Shown here: piece after piece, positions 37,022-50,118 of the stretch
Position numbering within the stretch: position 1 is the stretch's first letter
Layout: every line of letters begins with the position of its first letter
NCBI GenBank assembly: GCA_000320545.1
Contig: ADNK01000267.1
Coordinates: 1 to 64,000, forward strand
Source of the DNA: Bigelowiella natans CCMP2755
Lineage: Eukaryota > Cercozoa > Chlorarachniophyceae
Reading direction: 5' to 3'
Length of the DNA: 64,000 bases
Program-made: the position numbers and the translations under genes
Notes under the pieces: generated by a model
What the model saw: the letters and a program-made list of their open reading frames with translations, nothing else
What the model was told of the DNA's origin: nothing
The model's database searches: none

Positions 37022-38353
37022 CAATAGTAGTAGCACGCAATAACTACAACTACCACTTGAAGGTATAAGCGTCCTCCTCCTCCTCCTCCTCCTCCTCCTC
37101 CTCCTTCTCTTTCTCTTACTACTACTACTAATAATAATAATAATAATAATGATGATAATAATACCACAATCTCTATCACAGCCACGAATGGAAACTAATG
37201 ATGATAATAATACCACAATCTCTATCACAGCCACGAATGGAAACTAATGATGATAATAATACCACAATCTCTATCACAGCCACGAATGGAAACTAGCTGG
37301 GAAAGCTTCAAAAGAAGGCTTAATTCTCACTTCAAGGCATACACCGGAGTAACCAGGGGGCTAGATGAACATGACATTCACTCTGCAAGCCAATTTGTGC
37401 AAAAATTTGCGAGAAGGAAGAATATACAGTAATAATTGAGAATACTACTTATTGCAATGTTGTATGAAAATGATGAGACATGATAAAGCAGCAGACGATG
37501 TTAGAATGTTTTCCTCCTTTCCTCCTTCATGATCATATCAATCTTATCTTGATGTTGTCATCATCAGAATTAGCCATAAAGGCCTTTCTGTGTCAGCATT
37601 CAATGTATGGTGGGAGATGTGGTACACCCCATTGGTAAAGACCATTCAACGAATAAGCAAGATTTGGGACAATAACTACATTAAGGGGGTAGCGTACGAC
37701 AAGAACAGTGTCAGAAATAGCATTGTAGGTGGGCCTGTAGGAACCTTTATGTTGCGCCTAAGTGGTAATAACCCTGGCTGCATAGTGCTGGGATTTGTCG
37801 GCAGCGACAGGCCCAAGAAAATTCTTCATATTCTGATAGATGGGTACTAGATGATATATTATAAGTATGGATTGATCATAGCGACGATGACGATGATGAT
37901 GATGATGATGATGATGATAATGACAATGACGACGATGATGATGATGAGAATAGCGACGATTTTTCGTCCTTGTGCTTCTCTATCGCCATTCGTTGTGGAT
38001 ATTGACGAGGGGGGCAGGGAGAGAGAGAGAGAGAGTACTTGCTTAACGTCAGATGAGGCTGCTATGCTCTAACAATATAAAGCTTCTTCTGTTGGCTTAA
38101 TCAATCAATATTTTCTGTTGTGTTCATTTCACGCAGACGTCACAGTGATTTCAAGATCAAATTTGATGATGGAAAGTCACAAAGCTATGCGAGGCTTGAG
38201 GATCTTGTGCTTCAATGCAAACGCGTAACCATCCTGCACCCCAATGTAGCAAAACATGCTGCCTTTGGGAATTTGATGATAAATGATGATCACCAAAGTC
38301 GTAGTAGTAGTGGTCAATATGATTTCGCTTGTGACGATGAAGGACCTTCATAG
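33920..38353 (+). CDS. CHAT protease - STAND NTPase - STAT-like SH2 fusion protein, complete
   Basis: Nine exons join in phase into 860 codons: 33920-33983, 34343-34496, 34589-35097, 35281-35437, 35550-36524, 36894-36975, 37280-37428, 37568-37843 and 38137-38353. Residues about 22-250 form a CHAT domain (caspase-like, clan CD) with its dyad visible: His117 in LHYTGHGLENG and Cys161 in LVFVAACHSESAG. Residues about 270-540 form a STAND/NACHT-type NTPase: HFTGRNFEVQQIVEYF leads into it, Walker A is GESGIGKT (303-310), Walker B is LLVMDGLDEF (about 379-388), and ILATATTPIG matches the sensor strand. A Ser/Asn/Gln-rich linker follows. The C-terminus is STAT-like: a linker (TSWESFKRRL, FNVWWEMWYTPLV), then SH2 with WDNNYIKGV and PVGTFMLRLSG, where Arg760 is the phosphotyrosine-binding arginine. 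No STAT DNA-binding domain is seen. Inferred role: a nucleotide-switched protease that reads phosphotyrosine. Substrate and trigger are unknown. Confidence 0.92.
34205..34252. repeat. (GC)n(GT)n microsatellite in first CHAT-gene intron
   Basis: An alternating purine-pyrimidine tract passes from GC to GT repeats, a classic Z-DNA-capable sequence, in intron 1. Confidence 0.85.
37148..37296 (+). repeat. 49-bp minisatellite, three copies, carrying a splice acceptor
   Basis: The unit starts at the acceptor (tctatcacag|CCACGAATGGAAACTA) and recurs every 49 bp, with possible exon starts at 37182, 37231 and 37280. Only the third leads into the open frame. The array covers the intron end and about the first 17 bases of the exon preceding the SH2 exons. 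Confidence 0.9.
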
Positions 38354-39903
38354 CAGTAAGCAGTAGTGTTAGTATTAGGTAGTTGAAGTGGAATAGTAGT
38401 AGAAGCGAGTGGTAGTAGTAGAGGGTAGAGGATTATTTGGGAAGAAGAAAGTATATGATGCCATAACTGATAACAGACATTATGACTTATCAATCAATGA
38501 CAAATACAATTTTACATGGAGAAAAATAACAGCATCGGTTCGCATTGCTGTAGTTGTTAGGCGCGATCATCGCAACATCTAACCAATAAACGATATAGAA
38601 GTAAATCCAAAGAATATTATGCATTATTATAGACACCTACATCTCTATGAATAAGACATACTAGCATATATACATACATAGCAGACAAATAAGACATGTG
38701 TATACATGCACATAAGACGGATGTAATGAAGTGATTAAATATTTTCAATTGTCATCCATGCATGTGTACCTAGTACGTGTACGTACATGAACATGTATGT
38801 GCACCCGTGCTAACGTGCCTTGCTAGCTTGATGTACATGCATGCTTGTATGTGACACATGTGATGATAGAATCTTTTCAATGCGTGGTCATCCCAATGTG
38901 TGCGTATTTGTGAGACGGATGTAATGAAGTGATTAAATCTTTTGTAATAGCCATCCTAATGTAGCTAAGCTATCTAGCTATGCAAAGCAGCGCGGCTACA
39001 GCGCGCTTAGCTCTAGCTTAGGTTGTGTTTGTTTGTTGTACTTCTCGTCTGTTGTGTGTCTCATGCATTTCGATTCAAATGAACATCTGCATCCTGTCGT
39101 CGATCGCGTGCATGCGGTACGTACGCGCGCAGCAACGGTCCGTGCTTCTTTTCATTCAGCTTGTTCGATTCAGTCAGTCGTTTCGCGCTACTACATCGTT
39201 ATTTCGATTCATGATGGCATTCAATTGGGTCGTCCCCGCGTGCAATCCAAGCTGTTGGTGCTCGTATGCACATCAAAGGAGATGATCCACATGCGTAGTT
39301 GTAGTGCAAAGCATGCAACGGCTACATGCAGCGCTCATGTTCTATAGATGTTGTCTAGTTACGTTGAGTCTAGCTACACTGTGCATGTCCACTTGTTTGA
39401 TTCTGTTGTCCATCATCATCATGTGCTTCACATGCGAAATGAGCATTTTAGCATCGCTGCTGTAATGTGTTGTCGTCGATGGATGTCGCGGTCGATCTAC
39501 CCACTTATTTTCACAGAAAGGCGCCCGATGTCACGTATCACGTACACCAACTAGACAGACTTTAAAGCTTGATGCGTAGCACATGATTCGCGTAAGATAG
39601 ATGCAATTGATACAATGTATTAATTCATGCAGTGCATGACTGATGCTGCACATGATTCGCGGAAGATGCAAATGATGCAGTGCATTCATGCCGTGAGTGA
39701 TCGATGAGTATAGCTAGATAGCGTGTACAAGTCAAGTACGGCCTTAAGAGATAATAAGGATGAACAACGGGAGCGATTCATAATTGTCTTAACTGACATT
39801 ACAGTATGCACGTGCATGATCTCATTTCAACATAACATACAAATGAATGAATTTTTAATGGTGCGCATCGTCGTCATCAATGCTTTGTAACATTATTACT
39901 AGA
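38354..39903. repeat. Palindrome-rich gene-poor island 4 with dispersed repeat
   Basis: No exon is supported. The best copy of the dispersed repeat is at about 38905-39010 (GACGGATGTAATGAAGTG, then ATGCAAAGCAGCGCGGCTACAGCG). A partial extra copy of its first 43 bases lies at about 38705-38760. The sequence from 38750 to 39750 is rich in GTACGT, GCATGC and CTAG motifs. Both flanking genes (CHAT fusion + and RCC1 protein -) end here. Confidence 0.6.
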
Positions 39904-40520
39904 TTATGTATAATTATCCCAGTATAATAAGAGCAACACATTGTTGCCTAAATGAGAAACATCAGCTCTACCGTTTAATTTCACAGGACGTCTAGAAGCA
40001 CGTCCTGCAACCGTCTGCATGTATGAAGAAAAATGCATATATCAAGAAAAAACAATCGCATCAAAAATTTAAGATAATAAACACTTAAAAATCATACGAG
40101 AGATGCCGAACAATGTTCAGATGTAGCTAACAAAAGCTTAATGTCCACACACGCGCACGCACACACACACACACACACACATACCACAATCAAAAAGGAA
40201 GGGTGGATAAAAAAGAAGGTCAGTGCCTACTACTACTACTACTACTACTACTAATACTAACCCTGCAGCGAGCATTCCTTCAACATCAAATACTTTGTTT
40301 GGACGATGAATGAGCGGTGATTTAAGAAATGCGTACATCTTCTGGGGGAATTGGAACTTGATTTTCTGACGAATTGGCACTCCATCTCCAAGGGGGCTAA
40401 TAATATAGTAGTTATTATTATTATCACAACAACTGCAGTATATATAACAGTTAGGTAGTGTAATCAGGAGTCTACTACATGGACAATGTTGACCAAAAAT
40501 GAGGTGAAATATTTACAAAA

Positions 40521-40556
<36 letters not shown>

Positions 40557-40985
40557 TGACAACAATAATAATGAACAGCAGCATAGAAAAAATACTCAAG
40601 CCAGCAGCAGTAACATCAGATAAACAGCATCACGAAGAAGTAGAAACAACAACAAAATAATTGTAGATCGATCTCAAGAGTGAGTGAGTGCGCGTCTTCT
40701 TCGTCTTTTTGCTGTAATTGAAGGCTAGCATCATTATCATCATCATCATCATGCATCATGCATCAACTATTGATTACTTACTCATATATTGCGCTACTCC
40801 GACGTACACTGCCACTTTTGTTGGTGCTGAAACCATGCGAACTAACAATTAATAATTGTGTCACAAAGCAGTAACATATGACTACTAGTACTGTTGATGA
40901 TGATGATGATGATGATGATAGCAAAGAGTTGGTTATTCAGCTGGTTGGTTAGTAGAAGAGAAGATCCTAAGGCACAAACATCGAT

Positions 40986-41027
<42 letters not shown>

Positions 41028-41299
41028 CTACTACTTATTCTTCTTCCTGCTCACGAATTTGAAACCATCATCATAAGATAGTCACTGCTAGTGTTGGTGT
41101 TGTTTACTCTTATTCTTACCTCTCACCAACTTGATTGATTAGCACACTTCCTGTTTTGAGCACGAGCTCCAGCGACATGATTAGATTCCTCTCCTCGGTG
41201 CGTGCAAATGCTTTCTCAAAAAAACCAGGTTCTTTGTCCTACAGCAGCAACCAAGATTGACAACAGCCCCATAATGGATTGACAAAATGAAAAAGAGGA

Positions 41300-41333
<34 letters not shown>

Positions 41334-41856
41334 CGTCCCTCATGCTGTCTTTATCAGCATCTTGAAGAATCGTCATATCATATCATATCATTCATTCATT
41401 CATTCACACTTGCATCACTATATATACCGAGTATGTGATGTTCAGATTGACTAGGTCTGGTCGCTCCGAGGTGAGAAAGTAAAATGTCAGCCCTCTCTGA
41501 AAACACGAGCAGCAGAAAATAATGATCAGGATGAAGAAGAAGAAGATGATGATGATGATGAGGAGGAGGAGGGGCTTGACAAATGCACGTGTTGATATTC
41601 ATTTTTGGAGAAACTACTTAGTACTGATGATCTTTTGCTGACATTATTATCTATCATCATTATTATTATTATCATTAGAGTAGTTTGTTAGTATTATTCT
41701 CGTCGATGATGCCGAATACCAATTAGTATCACGTTAAATTGGTGAATGAATCTTGACAAGTTGATTAATATTATTATTACATCCACCACCTTAAATTGGT
41801 TCATCTTGACAACATCTGCTGGTAACATCGCCATGCAGCAGTGATACGTATCCTAA

Positions 41857-41892
<36 letters not shown>

Positions 41893-42220
41893 CATACAGT
41901 AGCATAAACGGGGTGGTGTGTGTCAATTACATCGTCACTATTTATGCTGAGAGGAGTTGTTACAAGAGCAGCAGTATATATGTATACCATCAGATATATC
42001 AATAATTTATATGATGACGATGATGATGATGATGATATGATATGATGGATGTTGCTGGTAAAGAAATACTTTTCTTCTGATTTTCTACTTTCTTTTCTTA
42101 AAAATGCTGCTACTACATACATCTCCAGTCTTTCGCCACACTTTTCTCCATTCTTTGGTCTCTGCGTCTTGAATAGTTTTTAATATTTCGATCTCACTCA
42201 ATAGACCTTCGTTCACCATC

Positions 42221-42278
<58 letters not shown>

Positions 42279-42335
42279 GGGAGGACGGTTAGTAAGGATA
42301 GCAGCACATAATCGAAAAGTAATTTCATAAATCAG

Positions 42336-42367
<32 letters not shown>

Positions 42368-42946
42368 CCATTCGTCGTAGTATAGTATATGCAGTTGTTG
42401 TAGTAGTAGTAGTAGTAGTAGTAGTAGCAGTAGTTAGTAGCAAATAAAAATAATAATAACAAACAAATGAACAAAATACTAGCAGTAATAATACCTCTTG
42501 GTAGGACTTATGGAGAACATTTCCTCTTTTCAAGCACACATCAACTGTTTTATATCGTCTGATCGTAGAATGATCGTTGGGGCCTTTCCAAATACCTGAT
42601 GATCATAATGATCATAATAACAACAATTATTATTATTATTATTAGTAGTAGTAGTAATAGTAGTAGTAGTGGAAGTAGTAGCAGAGAACAATTCAATACA
42701 CTACAACACCACCCATCAACACGCATACATACACACCAACATGCATACATATTATACGTACCACCGAGTATTTATGGAGATTAATATTGGATTTATCACC
42801 CTTAGTTTTTAATTAATTATTAATTAGTTATCACCAAAGTATTCATGCAGATTCTGCTTGGATTTCTCATCCTCGCTGCGGCGTGACATGACTCGAAATA
42901 CCTGTAAGTGTGAGTGTAAGTGTGAATGAATGTGAGTGTGAAATAC

Positions 42947-42980
<34 letters not shown>

Positions 42981-43135
42981 TACATGTATGTGCCTTATAT
43001 AAGTTGTTGCGTGTAGGACAAGTGCAGGGAAAAGAAGGGCGGGGGAGGAGGAAATTAAAGTTTGATTTAGGTACTGCCTCCACCCATTTCAGAAAGTATT
43101 GTGCTGGTAGAAGTTGTATAAATTAGTAATGCCCT

Positions 43136-43170
<35 letters not shown>

Positions 43171-43342
43171 CGTAGTACCTCAATGAGTTTTTTGGTGTTG
43201 TTGGCCACCATCTCCTTTTCCTTCTCGACGTGGTCAATCACCAACTGTTGTGTGAAGGTTCAATCATGAGTCAATGACATCATCATTGTCATTAACATCA
43301 TCATCATCATTATAGTGTTAATAGTAGTAGTAGCAGTAGTAG

Positions 43343-43373
<31 letters not shown>

Positions 43374-43394
43374 TAGTAGCGAGGAAAATATATA

Positions 43395-43434
<40 letters not shown>

Positions 43435-44044
43435 CAATGGTGATGATGACAACGTTACCTTGATAATATCTCGATTTCTCTCTAATCTATCACAAGCCAT
43501 TCTCACTCGCTCATCGATTGCACGTAATCTAGAAGATAGGTAGCAGTAATTGACAGCATCACCCTCCAATTATAAAGAAGTGATAAATAATACCCACATG
43601 ATGTTTACCTCTCGATAAGGGTAGCTGGATCAAGGGAAGCTTGTTGAATGCCTTGGACACTGTCTTCTGCATTCTTTTCGCCTAACAACAGTACAACACA
43701 ATCATAGAGTAGACAAAGACAATTCAATCATAATCATCATGATCATGATGAGATAATAACACCACGCCATGTTCCCCAATGCATGGTCTTTGTTGTTGTT
43801 GTTGTTGTTGTTGTTGTTATCATTAAAGTATGCATGGTTCTCGCTGCTACTACCAGTCATTGTTGTAGTAGAATCGTGATAATAATATATGATTAATTAT
43901 TATGTAATATGTGGTGTGGTTGTTATTGCTACTACCTCCAAAGGTTCTTGCTTCAGGAACTCCAAGCTTGATAACAGCTTTCTTGTCCTGATGTATGATT
44001 GACCGGATTCTTCTACGACACCTGTGCAAACAACCAAAAGCAGG

Positions 44045-44076
<32 letters not shown>

Positions 44077-45788
44077 CATCAACAAAGTGAGTGTGCCCTT
44101 CTACTACCAATAGATGATTATGTAGTAGTAGTAATAGCAGTAGTACCACTCAAGATGCTGCACAAGGTTGTTGTTGGACTCTTCAAGAGCATCTTCCCTT
44201 TCTCTAGACATCTCACTTAAGATTGAATTCCATACTTCTCTAACCCTGGTATTTCTTATGATCTTCGTATACTTCTCGCTTTTCAGTGTGAAGTACAACT
44301 TAACACCTACATCAATAGATCAATCAAGCAAACAATCAATCAATCATGAAACATTTAGAGGCAACATGAATTGTTTAGATATGAAGTCTATATCAACAAG
44401 GATAAAGAAGAAGAGGAAGAAAGGAACGATAACGAACAAAGACAAGAGCATTAGATACCAATTATGACTGATTATCATCATCATCACCATCATCATTATC
44501 ATTCTTCACAACTATAATGTGGATATACTACTACTAATCTACTGTTTAATGATTACGCACAATCTTCCTCCGAAACAATGATTGGTTGTGTAGGTTGGCC
44601 AAAGTCTTGCCTTTTCTTCTCTTCAACCTTCTTCTGAATCACGCTACTATATTCAGGAGTCCACAGGTTGTCACATTGTCGGTTTGCTATTATACGACAG
44701 TTTTGATCTGCCATAAAGAGATCCAGCCTCACGTTGGTACAGACACCTGAAACGAGTGAAATATAAGAAGAATAAGGATGAATAATAATTAGAATAATAC
44801 AAATAAGAGGAACTATCTTACATCCAATATCATCACCTACCTCCTGGAATTTCTTCATATCTATCTTTCCAGATTGAAGGACCTCCATCAGAGAATATGC
44901 GGTCCACAAATAAAGATGCTGATGCCTGAGGCTGATGGCTGTTGTCTTTCTTCTCAGCCATTGGAGATATACTGTTCAGCTCGTATAGTAGCAAGTTCCG
45001 CCAATAGCGTTTGGGAACGTTAAGTCTTGGTAAGAGGAATCGATGAATGCCCTTTTATGTGTAATACGACTACGATGAGACGATATAACTTCTTATTCTT
45101 ATTCTTCTTGTTGAATTGCCAAGAATTAGGCAACAATAACAACAACAACAACAATAACAATAACAACTACTACTACAACCTGTAACGGTAGCTGCAAAGT
45201 GCGTGGGGAGAAAGTGGATCGGTCTTTGAGAAACTTGGTAAGTATACGACGCTGTGCTTCCTCCTTTGGATTGATTTTGGTGAATACTTTATGCTTGTTT
45301 TCTTCTGCAAACTTTGCACGCTGCGTCTTGATGTAATCAACAAAGATCGAGAAGGGGGACCTCCACCTAATTTGTAGTGGTGATAATAATGATAATAATA
45401 ACGATTATAATGATGATGATGATGGTGATGATGATGATGATGATTACTAATAGTAAAAGCAATGATAATAATCAAGTCGACTACGATGATGTTAATGATA
45501 ATACTGACGATATTAAAACAACACAACACAAAGAAATCAAGGACAAGAAGAAGAAGAAGAAGAAGAAGAAGAAGAAGAAGAAGAGAAACGACCAAAGATA
45601 CGACTAACACACAATTGTCCGATTACTTATTCTCTAGATCATCCTCCGTATCGTTGGTGTATTCTATAAGACGTCTTGAATTGAAGGCAGAGAGGGGCTC
45701 AACGTGTGACTCAAGGTCCAGAGCAAAACGATCCAAGTTGATTTCTTTGTGGTCTTTCAGCTATGTTTATTGATTCATTCATTAATAG

Positions 45789-45827
<39 letters not shown>

Positions 45828-45939
45828 AACGATGATGGTATCTCACATCATAATAATCAGCCAAAATGAGCATGCAGTAGTATTATGTGTTGAATGTATG
45901 TTATAATGTAATGAATACTGTACCAATAACACAGTTATC

Positions 45940-45971
<32 letters not shown>

Positions 45972-46185
45972 ATAAATAGTACGGTGTCTTTGAGGTATTT
46001 TTTAGCTTCAAGAAGGAAACAGTTGTCTGCAGTCAGTGTCCTTTTACTTCTCATCTTAGACTCTTTACTATCATCAAATACTTCGCCGTCCTTTATCTTC
46101 TCATGCTTCAACAATAGAAGAATATACCTTTGAACGGAAAATATATATAATCATCATCATCAATAGAAGAATATATCTTGAACGG

Positions 46186-46233
<48 letters not shown>

Positions 46234-46617
46234 CATCACGTAGTAGTAGTAATACTGACTTGAGAGCATCTCTCTCCACCACCATATTATCCTCGTCTTT
46301 GCTATGATAGAATGGTAAATCATCCAAGATATTCTCCACCATTGCTTTGATAAGATACTCCCCAAGCATGAATGTACGATGTGAGCGCTCTAGCACATCG
46401 TAAGCAACATTAATAACCACTCTGCAGTAGTCCATAATACGTTCAACGTATCTATTTTTAAAAAGAAGAAGAAGAGGTGATGAGTTGTAGTTGTAGTAGT
46501 AGTAAGAAGAATTGTTTGTAGTTTCATCAAAGCATTATTGTCCGCGAATGAATTCATAGATGATGATGTTTTGCATAGTGTTACTTCAATCGATCAATAC
46601 TTTTAATTTACATTATC

Positions 46618-46667
<50 letters not shown>

Positions 46668-48027
46668 TCTCTCCTTCTTTTTCTTCTTCTTCTTTATCAG
46701 CTACTACTTGCCTACTTTTTGGAAATAGTTTGCACCAAACGCTCCGCCAAGAGCTTCATATGTCTTAGGTTCTCTCTCACGGTTTTTAATTTTGAGGTTG
46801 GATTGCATATCTCTAGCCATGGTGTTTGCTTTCCAGCCTTCTTCATCTCGGATGTGTATCTTAGAAGAATATATAATAGTGTAAGTACATATAATTGGTG
46901 ATAATGGATGATAGATTATAGGAGCAGCGTCGTATTTCTCACATAATTATTAATATTATTATCTCTTGATATACACATTTAGTCGTTTTCTCACTTGACA
47001 GAAGAAAGAGCCGGTAGGAGAGCTTGCTTAAGACGCAACCGCATTTTCCCCCCCACAAGAGATTCGCAAAAGATCATCCACTCAACTGAGTGTGGAGAGA
47101 GGAATTCTCGGTCTGCTTTGGTGGTATCGTTGTGGTTTTGGAGAACCAGTTTCAGGAATACCAAAAATCGGTCAAAATGTGCTGGCTCGTAGACATCGTA
47201 CACGCTGAAAACCATGTTTACAAAGCATTTCTTCTCCTTGATGCAATAATCCCCATTCTTCAAAGCTTCTTTCCAGTGCCTGATGAGATAGATCATGATG
47301 ATGATAATGATGATAACACACATCAACAATGATGGGATGATAAAAGAGGAAGAGAGATCCATCATCATCATCATTATCATCATCATCATCATTATCATCT
47401 AAATCATATAAATCATCGTCATCATCATCATCGTTTTACTTTTTCTCTGTTTCATATAAACGGAAGAACTCAGAGGGCGCCATATGTATGCGAGCCACGT
47501 GTCTTTCAAGAGGGTTAAGTTCGTAAGGACTCAAGAAATCGTCTAAGTCGTCCATTCCTGATAGTAGTAGTAGTAGTAGTAGTAGTATATCAAAATGATG
47601 ATCATATTCAGATGATGTATGTATGTGCTGCAGACAGTTGTAAGTTAAAGATGATTTATCAATCAGCATGCAGCTAGCTAGCTACACCTTGATCTTCCAT
47701 CTCCTCTTGAGCAATGTTGTCATCAGGCAATGGCTGGTAAGTAATTGCGTCCACACTTTTCATGTATTTATTTTTGGTTTCTTGTGGTACTCGATGGTGC
47801 TGCAACATGCGGTGATATATTGCCAGCTTGATAAGTTTCACCTATGAAGAAGAAGAAGAGAGCAAGAAAACAAAAAGAAGAATAAACAACAGTAAGAAGG
47901 AGAGGTACTATACGTGTACTAAGTATGTACTACACGTCAGTGAATCTACCAACTCTTCCTATCATGATAAGCATCATCTGCGGTATCAACAACAACAACA
48001 ACAACATCGTACAGCAGCAGCAGAAGG

Positions 48028-48060
<33 letters not shown>

Positions 48061-48793
48061 GATCTGCATATTTCTCGAAAGCGGTGGAATACTCACGCAT
48101 GCACATGCCATATCTGAAGAAGAAGAAGAAGAAGAAGAAGAGAGGAGGAAAGTTAATTAAGTAGTCCTCAAGTACAGCAGCCGTGCAACTATAAATATGT
48201 ATCATCCTAGGAATCGAGGAGTAGAAGAATTGTGATGGTAGTAGTAGTGATGGTGATGATGATGATGATGATGATGATGATGGTGATAGATCATCATCCC
48301 GTTTGTCAACAATTCAAGTTAGTGTGATGATGATGATGGTGATAGATCATCATCCCGTTTGTCAACAATTCAAGTTAGTGTGCTGCAATGGTGTCCTCTC
48401 TCGTTATAACTATACTACTATTACAAGTACTACTACTACTTTTTAACGCATTCTTTGATATGATTCTCTGATTCGATGGTAGTTAATATTGAGCTCAAGC
48501 GTTGTTTCATCAGGAAAAGAGGGTCTCTGCTGCTGCTTCCAGATACTGCTGCTGCTGCTGCAGATGATGATGATAATACATTCTTGTCCCCCTTCCTATC
48601 GTCTAGATGATTATTATGATGATGCTTTACATCCTCCATCACCTGTGAATGAATCATCATTATCATCATCATCATCATCATCATCATCATATGTTTAGGT
48701 AGATAATAGAGTCAAATGGCGGTTAGATATACTAGGAGAAGACTAGCTACTGCTACATTATTGATTACTTACTACACCACTGTGATAATAAGC

Positions 48794-48829
<36 letters not shown>

Positions 48830-49135
48830 AATGGGGATCATACATAGCGAACACTACTCATCATCATAAATATATCATATCATCATCACCACCACCAGCA
48901 GCAGCAGCAGCAGCATAATTTTGATGCCGTCTTTGCCCATACCTGATCATCATCATCACCAGCTTCTTCTTCCTGCCCCTCATTATATCTCTCCTCAAGT
49001 TCTCTATCAGCATTGCGATCAAAGATCTATGCATGCACACATCATATATCATTGTAGACACAATAGTACAACAGAAAAGTACAAACAACACATCTCCTGA
49101 GTGTACTGTACACACTCACACACGCACACACTCAC

Positions 49136-49173
<38 letters not shown>

Positions 49174-50060
49174 CTACACATAACGACTTATCTACTATTA
49201 CTAGTAGTAGTAGTAGTACACATAACGACTCATCTACTAGTAGTAGTAGTCGCACACATACTGGTATGGAACGTGGTTCTGTTTCTGAACGACTCATTTC
49301 CAATTCCCCAAGACCTAATCTTCCATCACCAGCATGCCCCCAAGCAAAAACCTAAATGAACAACAAGAAGAAGAAGAAGAACACAGCAGCAGAGAAAGTA
49401 TCATCGGAATTACTGAGATTTTGAAAGAAGATATTTTGTGCATATGTATGGTAGTGGTGGTGGTGTTAGTGGTAGCAAAGAGTGAGTGTGATGATGTATG
49501 TATGAATGATAACAGTGTGTACCACCACCTTATCTTTGGACGCTGCGAGAGAATGATCTTTTTTGCTTGCTACAGATGAAATACCGTATTCACCCAAAGG
49601 AATTGTCCTTGGAGGTGCAGCTCTATCTCTCATTTCAACACCTTTTGCCTATTCATCATTGCAAGTAAGAAGAGTGTGGTGATTGTGATGATGATGATCA
49701 TAACAATGATGATGATGATGACGATGACAGAATACTGCAATCTATTTACTTGAACACAATAATATATCGACTAGGACTATTAAATAACCAATCTACCATT
49801 TACACTGCACTACAACAAGTGTTAGCATCAATTCAGAAGCTAATAATAATACTATTGCAAGTAGTAGTACTACTACAACTTACATCATCATGATCTTCCA
49901 GCTGGCTTGCAACATTTCCAATTCCAAGTTTGCCGTAACGCGGTTCTCCGCATGCAATGACTTCAAAACGTTTTTCTCCATTTTCAACACATACTAGCAT
50001 GTGCGACTCTGCAAGTGCCGCATCAACAACACGAAGATCGGGACTTCCAAGATAACTTTG

Positions 50061-50118
<58 letters not shown>

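Noticed and set aside
33920-38353. A true STAT transcription factor
   Set aside because: Only the linker and SH2 resemble STATs. No coiled coil or DNA-binding beta-barrel precedes them; an NTPase and protease do.
39025-39554. Three overlapping frames of 68-104 codons
   Set aside because: They lie in the repeat island, have no recognisable motif, and overlap one another in different frames.
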